This document shows positions 25,613-32,552 of a stretch of 64,000 bases of DNA, piece after piece. Numbering within the stretch: the first letter of the stretch is position 1; each line of letters opens with the position of its first letter. The notes beneath the pieces are model-generated. The model had not been told where the DNA came from, ran no database searches, and saw only the letters and a program-made list of their open reading frames with translations. Source of the DNA: CAYMZZ01 sp046297935. GTDB taxonomy: Bacteria; Bacteroidota; Bacteroidia; Chitinophagales; Chitinophagaceae. Location: NCBI GenBank assembly GCA_046297935.1, contig JBKBHA010000004.1:62001-126000 (forward strand). Reading direction: 5' to 3'. The translations under genes and the position numbers were made by a program.

Positions 25613-26653
25613 CTATTTAGCAGCCGGCATCTTGCGGGTGCGCTCTTTCATTAAAGCAATGGCTTCTTCTCTGCTGCTGAACATATTGTTGATGTTCACC
25701 AGATTATCGGCCAGCTTATCGTAGCGTTTCGTCATTAACCACAGGAAAATATGCAGATAGTGAATGCCGTCAAAAACAAGGATCTTTCGCTCGGCAAATA
25801 CATCCTTATTTTTCATAAACTCTACCGGAATTTCGGTGTAATGCAGTGCAGGTCGTATGTGATGAACAGCGTGGTAGCCGTCGTTCCAGCAGGTTTGATT
25901 GTATTTTGTATTAATACAATTGATCGTGTTTTCATCCGGATTGTTGGGATCAACAAAAGCATGTTGTGCCCAGTTGCCAAGCATCATTACAATACGGGCG
26001 AACACGAAAGGTATAATAAAAATGAAGAGTGTTGCCTTCAGGTTCACAAAGCACATGGCGATACAAAACGCGTAGAAAGACATTTCACCCCAGGTAAGAC
26101 GCATATAAAACTTTTTACGCTTACGGGTAAACAGGTACATAAAGGTGTCGCGAAAACCAAGGAACAGAAATCGGGTTACATACGATAAAAAACCTCTCAG
26201 GCTATCTCGCTGATAGGGAAGAGTACTGCTGGCATCGTCATGGCCGTTATTTTCAACATGGTGCATGGCCATATGGTGAACGAAATAGGTTTCAGGCGTA
26301 TGACCAAAGAATGGACAAATGCCCCATATGATCCAATGATAGATCCAGGTATATGCCTTTTTGAAAAGTTTACGATGGCTGATACAATGCAGCATTAAAC
26401 CAAAACGTCCTTTGAAATAGAGCTGCGAAATGTAGAAATAGGGAATATAAAGGGCCCACCACCATACTCCCTGCAGTAAGGGAGTGTAAAGTACTACAGC
26501 CGATGGAATTACCAGCAGGTGAATGGCCGTTAACAGGTGAATAAAAGGAAGGTCGCGTTTGTCATTGATATACTGCAACCAAAAGCGTTCGTACCGCGTG
26601 AATGCAGGACGTTCGTTGTAAACCGGGTCTGTAATGGTGGTCAGAGCCTTCAT
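25613..26653 (-). CDS. Fatty acid desaturase-family membrane protein
   Basis: A 346-residue membrane di-iron enzyme of the fatty acid desaturase/hydroxylase superfamily. Histidine clusters are visible as HCISHR, HHMAMHHVENNGHDD and DGYHAVHHI, with additional His in WAQHAF. Hydrophobic stretches flank the boxes. The box pattern differs from classical delta-9 desaturases, so hydroxylase or carotenoid-type activity is also possible. It is a single gene transcribed leftward, with 209 bp to the divergent dinB. Substrate unknown. Confidence 0.85.
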   Translation of the reverse strand: MKALTTITDPVYNERPAFTRYERFWLQYINDKRDLPFIHLLTAIHLLVIPSAVVLYTPLLQGVWWWALYIPYFYISQLYFKGRFGLMLHCISHRKLFKKAYTWIYHWIIWGICPFFGHTPETYFVHHMAMHHVENNGHDDASSTLPYQRDSLRGFLSYVTRFLFLGFRDTFMYLFTRKRKKFYMRLTWGEMSFYAFCIAMCFVNLKATLFIFIIPFVFARIVMMLGNWAQHAFVDPNNPDENTINCINTKYNQTCWNDGYHAVHHIRPALHYTEIPVEFMKNKDVFAERKILVFDGIHYLHIFLWLMTKRYDKLADNLVNINNMFSSREEAIALMKERTRKMPAAK

Positions 26654-26861
26654 GGATCTATTTCTTTTGCCGGGAACTTTAGTTAATCAAGTGAAAATCA
26701 ATCATTGCTACCTCCCGAAACGCGTCAAAATTAATCCTTTCCGTCGATTTTCAATTTAATTTCCGTTCCGCTCAGGTAATAAACGCGCTGATTGAAGCTT
26801 TGTTACTTAAGCTTCATCTTTTCGTTGGTTACAGGATTCGGTAACTTGCAGAGCCGCGGCA

Positions 26862-28046
26862 ATGGAGCTGGTGGACTCACACGGAATGGAATCAGGAAAA
26901 CAACCTTACATCGCACATTTCGACCTCGACTCCTTCTTTGTGTCGGTGGAGATATTGAACAATCCCTCCCTTAAGGGGAAGCCCGTACTTGTTGGAGGTT
27001 ATGAGCGGGGAGTGGTGGCTGCTTGTAGTTATGAAGCGCGAAAATTTGGCATTCATTCGGCCATGCCCATGAAGCGGGCCCTTCAACTTTGTCCGCAGGC
27101 GATTGTCACCAACAGCAGCCGCGGCGACTATAGCCGCTACTCCCGATGGGTTACCGACATTATTGCCAGCAAAGTGCCACTTTTCGAAAAAGCATCTATC
27201 GACGAGTTTTACATTGATTTAACCGGCATGGATAAATTTTTCGGCGTATCGAAATATGCCCGGGAGCTCCGCGACCTGATTCGGCAGGAAACAGGTCTGC
27301 CTATTTCTGCAGGACTTTCGTCGGCTCGATTTATCAGCAAAATGGCTACCAATGAAGCCAAGCCAAATGGATTTCTCGAAGTTATTCCCGGAAAAGAAAA
27401 GGATTTTCTTTGGCCACTGGATATTGGCAAGATCAACGGAGTGGGCCAGCATACTGAACAACAATTAAAAAGTTTTGGCATCTATACCATTGAAGATGTG
27501 GCACGGACGCCGGTGGAAGTATTAACCCGAATTGTGGGGAAGGCAGGTCAGTCGCTTTGGGATAAATCGCAGGGTATTGGCAGCACTCATATTGAAACCG
27601 ATTGGGAGCAGAAAAGCATCAGTCACGAAAACACCTTCGACAGCGATTACGCGGATACAGCTTTCCTGCAGGCAGAACTGGTAAGGCTCACTGAAAAGAC
27701 AGCCTACGCCCTTCGGGAAGATGAGAAGCTTACCGGCTGTGTGACTGTCAAGATTCGTTACAACAATTTTGAAACGACTACCAGGCAGGAAACAATCGAT
27801 TATACGGCACTCGATGATCAGTTGATTGCAAAAGTGAAAGACCTTTTTCAGAAGTCATATCAAAAGGGAAGACCAGTGCGTTTGCTGGGCGTTCGCTTTA
27901 GTCAGTTTATACCCATCACCATACAAATGAGTTTGTTTGATAATCAGGTAGAGAAACTGAATTTGTACAAAGCGGTAGACGGAATCAAGAACCAGTTTGG
28001 GAAAGACATGTTGTCGAAAGCAAGTGCATTGAAGAAGAAAAAATAA
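26862..28046 (+). CDS. dinB: DNA polymerase IV (Y family)
   Basis: Translesion polymerase. The 394-residue protein has the catalytic blocks FDLDSFFVSVE (metal Asp), YEARKFGIHSAMPMKRA, the second acidic site SIDEFYIDLTG, the helix-hairpin-helix region KINGVGQHTEQQLKSFGI and the little-finger domain. It ends in QMSLFDNQVEKLNLYKAVDGIKNQFG, with a SLF-type clamp-binding motif (QMSLF), and a lysine tail. Two ATGs are possible (26862 and 26886); the second (MESGKQPYIAHFDLDSF) is closer to the family start. No LexA-type operator was recognised in the 209-bp upstream region. Confidence 0.94.
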   Translation: MELVDSHGMESGKQPYIAHFDLDSFFVSVEILNNPSLKGKPVLVGGYERGVVAACSYEARKFGIHSAMPMKRALQLCPQAIVTNSSRGDYSRYSRWVTDIIASKVPLFEKASIDEFYIDLTGMDKFFGVSKYARELRDLIRQETGLPISAGLSSARFISKMATNEAKPNGFLEVIPGKEKDFLWPLDIGKINGVGQHTEQQLKSFGIYTIEDVARTPVEVLTRIVGKAGQSLWDKSQGIGSTHIETDWEQKSISHENTFDSDYADTAFLQAELVRLTEKTAYALREDEKLTGCVTVKIRYNNFETTTRQETIDYTALDDQLIAKVKDLFQKSYQKGRPVRLLGVRFSQFIPITIQMSLFDNQVEKLNLYKAVDGIKNQFGKDMLSKASALKKKK

Positions 28047-28048
28047 TA

Positions 28049-28071
28049 ATGTGCAAACGCATGTTTGCGTG
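28049..28071. repeat. Short TGTGCAAAC hairpin
   Basis: GCAAAC-GCAT-GTTTGC directly after the dinB stop, with the TGTGCAAAC flank shared with the palindromes at 4148 and 14667. No T tract follows, so termination is uncertain. Confidence 0.5.
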
Positions 28072-28121
28072 ATTCGGAAACTCCACATTTTTTCGCCGGC
28101 TATTTACCGTTCACAATTTCC

Positions 28122-28129
28122 TAAATTTG
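28122..28129 (+). promoter_or_regulatory. -7 element of the EamA gene
   Basis: TAAATTTG is an exact TAnnTTTG match followed by the common CA. It overlaps the first codons of the long open frame, so translation must start downstream; this places the start at TTG 28187. Confidence 0.5.
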
Positions 28130-28186
28130 CATTTCTGCCGGCTGAAAGGCTGGTATCCGATTTCCATATTTTCAAACCTGTTTCCA

Positions 28187-29101
28187 TTGTCATCTACTCC
28201 CTCGCGTGCATTAATACTGGCTGCATTTGCGGCATTGTATATCATTTGGGGCTCAACTTATACCGCCATCCTGCTGGCCCTGGAAAGTTTTCCGCCTTTC
28301 ATGATGGCTGGCATACGGTTCGTGATTGCGGGACTTCTTCTTTATGTTTTCTTTCGCGTGCGTGGTGAAGCTACGCCGGGTCTTGCTGCCATTGGGCAAA
28401 TTTCGGTGGGAGGCTTGCTGATGTTGTTTATCGGTACCGGATCGGTGGCCTGGGTAGAACAGTATATCACCAGCGGTTTGGCCGCCATTATTGTTGCGAG
28501 TACACCCCTCTGGTTTGTATTGCTCGACCGGCGTGAATGGAAGGCCAACTTCAGCAACAGATGGGTGCTTGCCGGTCTGTTGATTGGTTTTGCGGGGGTA
28601 TTGACTCTTTTTGCAGACGGTGCCAACCTCAATTTTGAGGGCGACAGGATAAAGTTGCTAAGTGTGTTTGTGCTGTTGGCTGGCACGGTGTCATGGGCCA
28701 TCGGCTCGCTTTATTCCAAATACCGGAAAATCGAATCGCCCACCGGCATGAAAGCTTCGTTTCAAATGTTGTCGGCAGGAGCAATGTCGTTGCTGGTCAG
28801 TTTTTTATCGGGCGAAATGAACTCGTTCGATTCCGGCCATATTACCTGGCAGGCAATAGCGGGATTAGCATATCTGATCGTCTTTGGATCATTGATCGGG
28901 TTTATGGCCTACGTTTGGCTATTATCGGTGCGATCCGCCACACTGGTCGGTACTTACGCATATGTAAACCCGGTCGTAGCCGTTTTCCTTGGCTGGGTGG
29001 TGGCCGACGAAATGATTTCTTCTTTGCAGGTGCTTGCACTGGCTATCATTCTGGGTGGAGTGATACTGGTTGGGCTGGCCAAGTCCAGGATCCGTAACTA
29101 A
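28187..29101 (+). CDS. EamA/DMT-family transporter
   Basis: A roughly 304-residue membrane protein with ten predicted helices in two EamA repeats, beginning ALILAAFAALYIIWGSTYTAI (first repeat, with the WGS motif) and LAGTVSWAIGSLYSKY (second repeat). It is a drug/metabolite exporter, probably of amino acids or other small metabolites; substrate unknown. The longer frame begins at a TTG (28127) lying within the -7 element, so I chose the in-frame TTG at 28187 (LSSTPSRALILAA), about 50 nt downstream of the predicted transcription start. It follows dinB after 140 bp with its own promoter. Confidence 0.85.
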   Translation: MSSTPSRALILAAFAALYIIWGSTYTAILLALESFPPFMMAGIRFVIAGLLLYVFFRVRGEATPGLAAIGQISVGGLLMLFIGTGSVAWVEQYITSGLAAIIVASTPLWFVLLDRREWKANFSNRWVLAGLLIGFAGVLTLFADGANLNFEGDRIKLLSVFVLLAGTVSWAIGSLYSKYRKIESPTGMKASFQMLSAGAMSLLVSFLSGEMNSFDSGHITWQAIAGLAYLIVFGSLIGFMAYVWLLSVRSATLVGTYAYVNPVVAVFLGWVVADEMISSLQVLALAIILGGVILVGLAKSRIRN

Positions 29102-29195
29102 CTCTCCACACCCAAAACTGTCTTCTGGCGTGGCCAAATTTATATACCGAAATATATTCTACCTGGTTACCGCCGAACAGGTATTTTGAATCTGT

Positions 29196-29203
29196 TACCT
29201 TTG
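29196..29203 (+). promoter_or_regulatory. -7 element of the dipeptidase gene
   Basis: TACCTTTG followed by CA, an exact TAnnTTTG match, 26 bp upstream of the ATG at 29230. No clear -33 TTG at the proper distance. Confidence 0.45.
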
Positions 29204-29229
29204 CAGGTATCGAAACAAAAAAATAAAAC

Positions 29230-30591
29230 ATGAAGGCCTGGAACGACTATCTCGAAAAAAACCGTGAACGATTCCTGAACGAAATGCTCGACCTGTTACG
29301 CATTCCCTCTGTCAGCGCTAAATCGGAACATAAGCAAGACATGCTGCGCTGTGCCGAGGCGGTGAAAAAAAGTTTGCAGGCAGCAGGTTGTGACCGTGCA
29401 GAAGTAATGGATACCGCGGGACACCCGGTTGTGTTTGGAGAAAAGATAGTGAACCCTTCCTGGCCAACTGTATTGGTATATGGACACTACGATGTGCAGC
29501 CACCTGAGCCGCTGGAGCTATGGCATAGCGGGCCCTTTGATCCGGTAATTAAGGACGGAAAAGTTTTTGCCCGCGGATCTGCAGACGACAAGGGTCAGTT
29601 TTTTATGCACGTGAAAGCACTTGAAATTCTGAACGCCACTGATAGCATGTCGACCAATATCAAATTTTTAATTGAAGGAGAGGAGGAGGTAGGTTCGCCT
29701 AATCTGGGTGCTTTTGTGGCTGCCAACAGGGAGCTGTTGAAAGCAGATGTGATTCTGATCAGCGATAGTAGTATGCTGAGTATGGAAAATCCTTCGCTCG
29801 ATACAGGTGTACGTGGCCTGAGTTATATTCAGGTGGAAGTAACCGGGGCCAATCGCGACCTGCATAGCGGCACATACGGTGGTGCCGTGGCAAACCCCAT
29901 CACTATACTGGCACAGATGATCGCGAGTTGCCATGACAAGAATAATCATATCACTATTCCAGGCTTCTACGACGATGTAGCAGTAGCTACGCCTGAAGAG
30001 CGCGAACTGCTGAACAAGGCTCCTTATGATGAGGACGAATACAAAGCAGATCTGGGTGTGAAAGAGCTGTGGGGTGAAAAAGGATTCTCAACATACGAGC
30101 GTACCGGCATAAGGCCAACCATTGAAGTAAATGGTATCTGGGGTGGCTATACCGGTGAGGGAGCAAAAACGGTGTTGCCTTCGAAAGCCTATGCCAAGAT
30201 TTCCGCTCGACTGGTACCTAACCAGTCAAGTGAAAAGATAACCGAGATATTACTGAACTATTTTAAATCAATAGCTCCGCCCAGTGTGGAAGTGAAGGCT
30301 GAATTGCACCATGGCGGTGAGCCCTATATGACGCCTATTGACAGCAAAGGTTATCTGGCGGCATCCAAGGCCGTAGAGGCCACTTTCGGTAAGGCGCCTA
30401 TTCCCGTTCGCGGCGGCGGTAGCATACCTATTTGCTCCATACTTGAAAAAGAATTGGGCATCAAGATTGTATTCATGGGCTTTGGTTTGGACAACGATAA
30501 TCTGCACAGCCCAAATGAAAAATATAATCTGGAAAACTATTACAAAGGGATAGAAACCATCCCTTATTTCCATAAGTTCTTTGCTGAGTAG
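29230..30591 (+). CDS. M20-family dipeptidase
   Basis: A 453-residue cytoplasmic metallopeptidase of the M20 carnosinase/dipeptidase (CNDP-like) branch, which hydrolyses dipeptides. Metal and catalytic residues are seen in YGHYDVQPPEP (His, catalytic Asp), RGSADDKGQF (bridging Asp), IEGEEEVGSPN (catalytic Glu), ILISDSSM (Asp) and LHSPNEKY (His). A lid domain with RDLHSGTYGGAVANP follows the central part. Length matches the family. It is preceded by its own promoter and followed by a 28-bp hairpin and heptanucleotide array R4. Confidence 0.93.
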   Translation: MKAWNDYLEKNRERFLNEMLDLLRIPSVSAKSEHKQDMLRCAEAVKKSLQAAGCDRAEVMDTAGHPVVFGEKIVNPSWPTVLVYGHYDVQPPEPLELWHSGPFDPVIKDGKVFARGSADDKGQFFMHVKALEILNATDSMSTNIKFLIEGEEEVGSPNLGAFVAANRELLKADVILISDSSMLSMENPSLDTGVRGLSYIQVEVTGANRDLHSGTYGGAVANPITILAQMIASCHDKNNHITIPGFYDDVAVATPEERELLNKAPYDEDEYKADLGVKELWGEKGFSTYERTGIRPTIEVNGIWGGYTGEGAKTVLPSKAYAKISARLVPNQSSEKITEILLNYFKSIAPPSVEVKAELHHGGEPYMTPIDSKGYLAASKAVEATFGKAPIPVRGGGSIPICSILEKELGIKIVFMGFGLDNDNLHSPNEKYNLENYYKGIETIPYFHKFFAE

Positions 30592-30610
30592 GGCAGTTCT
30601 GGTAAGGGAA

Positions 30611-30638
30611 GGTTTGCCTCACAACAGAGAGGCAAACC
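30611..30638. terminator. Hairpin after the dipeptidase gene
   Basis: GGTTTGCCTC pairs perfectly with GAGGCAAACC across an 8-nt loop, 20 bp after the stop at 30591. There is no T run after it, so it could be a processing or stability hairpin instead of an intrinsic terminator. Confidence 0.5.
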
Positions 30639-30639
30639 T

Positions 30640-30713
30640 ACCTCTCACCTCTCACCTCTCACCTCTCACCTCTCACCTCTCACCTTTCACCTCTCACCTC
30701 TCACCCCTCACCA
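30640..30713. repeat. Heptanucleotide array R4 (CACCTCT)
   Basis: About 10 nearly identical CACCTCT units, with one CACCTTT, ending 3 bp before the S4-protein ATG. The array is pyrimidine-rich in the sense of the downstream gene and occupies its 5' leader. Confidence 0.9.
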
Positions 30714-30715
30714 AA

Positions 30716-31090
30716 ATGCCTCGCCTCGACAAATACCTCTGGTCCATTCGCCTTTTCAAAACCCGCACGCTGGCCGCAGCCGCCTGCGATACAGGTAAAG
30801 TGCGTTTCAATGGTCTGCAGGCAAAAGCATCGCGACAGGTGCAGACAGGCGATGAATATGAAGTGAAAACGGAAGCCAAGCGTTGGAAGATCAGAGTAAC
30901 AGCCTTGCTCGAAAAGCGCGTGGCATATGCTGATGCTATCAGGCATTATGAAGACATTACTCCACCTGAGGAACTGGAGCGTTTACAATATCAGGCTGCC
31001 AGTTTTCATACCGGAAAAAGGCCCAGCAAGATTGGTCGCCCCACTAAGAAAGAACGGCGTGATCTGGATGATTTTCTGGGGGAAGAATAA
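30716..31090 (+). CDS. S4-domain RNA-binding protein (HslR-like)
   Basis: A 124-residue basic protein with an N-terminal S4 domain (MPRLDKYLWSIRLFKTRTLAAAAC...GKVRFNG...KASRQVQTGDEYEV), as in E. coli HslR (Hsp15), which rescues stalled 50S-nascent chain complexes. The C-terminal tail is lysine/arginine-rich (GKRPSKIGRPTKKERRDLDDF). The ATG at 30716 is preferred because the open upstream frame is encoded only by the heptanucleotide array. The array directly in front of the ATG leaves no recognisable ribosome-binding site. Confidence 0.88.
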   Translation: MPRLDKYLWSIRLFKTRTLAAAACDTGKVRFNGLQAKASRQVQTGDEYEVKTEAKRWKIRVTALLEKRVAYADAIRHYEDITPPEELERLQYQAASFHTGKRPSKIGRPTKKERRDLDDFLGEE

Positions 31091-31200
31091 AGGATATCTA
31101 TTACTCTCAGTTATTTCTAATTTGGAATTATTCCATTCTAAATCGTCGTTGCCGTTCCATCATAATATCCTGGTATTTTTCCTTAGCTTCCTTCCTTAGA

Positions 31201-31244
31201 AAAAACTTTCAAAAGCGAACTATAGTTCGCTTTTGAAAGTTTTT
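31201..31244. terminator. 44-bp perfect palindrome
   Basis: A perfect 44-bp inverted repeat with half AAAAACTTTCAAAAGCGAAC plus TA, so both strands end in a T run. It can terminate the S4 gene and, from the other side, the leftward Crp-type regulator gene. A second, shorter palindrome (ACCTGGCGCCAGGT, 31313-31326) lies nearer the regulator's stop. Confidence 0.8.
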
Positions 31245-31356
31245 GCACAAAAATGGCAGCCTTTGGGCTAAAAAGCGAATTATGCTACGCATTTCGGCCG
31301 ATCTTCTATGGTAACCTGGCGCCAGGTGAAGGACCAAACGGCGTCATTTCACCTCC

Positions 31357-32418
31357 TCAGTAAAGCAGGTTGCGCAGCTTTTCCAAATTGCTGATCAGGA
31401 TTTTTCCGTCGCGGATTTCAATCAACTTTTCTGATTTGAAGTCGCTTAGGGTGCGAATCAGTGATTCGGTAGCGGTGCCTACGTAATGGGCAATATCTTC
31501 TCTTGATATTTCGATGGCACGATTGGATCCGGGTTCATTGAATTTTCCCTGAATATCAACCAAAGCTTTCGCAACTCTTTTGCGGAGTGAGCTATAAGCC
31601 AGACTCAATAATCTTTCCTCTTTTTCCTTCACATTTTGTGTAATGATCCGTATGAACTTCGAAGCAATCTGGATATCGTTGTAAAGGATCTGTTGAAAAT
31701 CTTCTTTTGGAACCTGAATGATTTCAGTTTCTTCCAGAGCTACTGCGGTATCGTCGTAATTTTTTTCTTCAATCAAAGCCGGGTATCCTATATAGTCGCC
31801 ATCGCTATACAGATCGGTAATATATTCTTTTCCGTCTTCATGAGTCTTAAAGCCCTTTACCTTGCCTTTTACGAGGTAGTAAAGAAACCGGGGCCTTTTG
31901 CCTTCGCTGTAAATAACCTGCTTCTTGCCATATATCTCAGAGTTATAGTCGTCGAGATTGAACTTCAGCATGCCCGTTTCGCGAAGGTCGTTGGTCAATT
32001 CAGTCAATCCCTGTGCGTTGCCAATGTATTTTTTATGAAGTACATCGTATTTCTGCAGGCGCGATTCAATAGCATTCATCAATTCAACTTCTTCAAAAGG
32101 TTTGGTCACATAATCATCGGCACCCATTTCCATTCCTTTGCGCAAATCGCTTCGTTCTGCTTTAGCTGTGAGGAAAATCAGCGGAATGCCTTCCGTTTCT
32201 GGATTTTTGCGCAACAAGTGTAATACACCATAACCGTCGAGTTCAGGCATCATAATATCGCAAACGATCAGGTCGGGTTTTTCCTTTACGGCTACTTCAA
32301 TTCCCTTTTTCCCATTTTCTGCTGTCACGGTCCGATAGCCCCCAAACGAAAGGATTTCGGCAGTGTTTTCGCGGATATCGTCGTTATCGTCGATAATGAG
32401 AATAGTTTTTTGTGCCAT
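31357..32418 (-). CDS. Response regulator with cNMP-binding and Crp-type HTH domains
   Basis: A 353-residue hybrid regulator: receiver domain (1-120, phosphoacceptor Asp54 in LIVCDIMMP, Lys106 in TKPF), cyclic-nucleotide-type beta barrel (about 160-250), and a C-terminal winged helix of the Crp/Fnr type (about 275-350, recognition helix near 314-325). The recognition helix has TESLIR, keeping the Glu and Arg of the FNR ExxSR contact pattern with Ile at the Ser position. No Fe-S cysteine set is present, so any oxygen signal must arrive through phosphorylation. It lies divergent to ccoI with paired FNR-like sites between, and is a strong candidate for controlling the respiratory island. The ATG at 32418 (MAQKTILIIDD) is chosen over 32457. 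Confidence 0.9.
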   Translation of the reverse strand: MAQKTILIIDDNDDIRENTAEILSFGGYRTVTAENGKKGIEVAVKEKPDLIVCDIMMPELDGYGVLHLLRKNPETEGIPLIFLTAKAERSDLRKGMEMGADDYVTKPFEEVELMNAIESRLQKYDVLHKKYIGNAQGLTELTNDLRETGMLKFNLDDYNSEIYGKKQVIYSEGKRPRFLYYLVKGKVKGFKTHEDGKEYITDLYSDGDYIGYPALIEEKNYDDTAVALEETEIIQVPKEDFQQILYNDIQIASKFIRIITQNVKEKEERLLSLAYSSLRKRVAKALVDIQGKFNEPGSNRAIEISREDIAHYVGTATESLIRTLSDFKSEKLIEIRDGKILISNLEKLRNLLY

Positions 32419-32468
32419 GATTGGGGGTTGGTGGGTGAAATATGCCGCAAAATACAAAAAGCAGGTGG

Positions 32469-32504
32469 CTGACCAATATCAAGATTTAAGTTGAACTAGG
32501 TCAG
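32469..32504. promoter_or_regulatory. Twin FNR-like sites between the Crp regulator and ccoI
   Basis: Site A CTGACCAATATCAA (32469-32482) and site B TTGAACTAGGTCAG (32491-32504) are inverted with respect to each other, and their centres lie 22 bp (two helical turns) apart. Each matches CTGACC-N4-TCAA or its complement exactly. Confidence 0.65.
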
Positions 32505-32526
32505 TCCGAGCCGGGCAACATGCTGA

Positions 32527-32534
32527 TAGTTTAG
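32527..32534 (+). promoter_or_regulatory. -7 element of the ccoI promoter
   Basis: TAGTTTAG (one mismatch to TAnnTTTG). The TA lies 29.5 bp after the centre of site B, the same register as at ccoS, rrf2 and cytochrome c. Confidence 0.5.
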
Positions 32535-32552
32535 CAGATCAAAGGAAATGCT

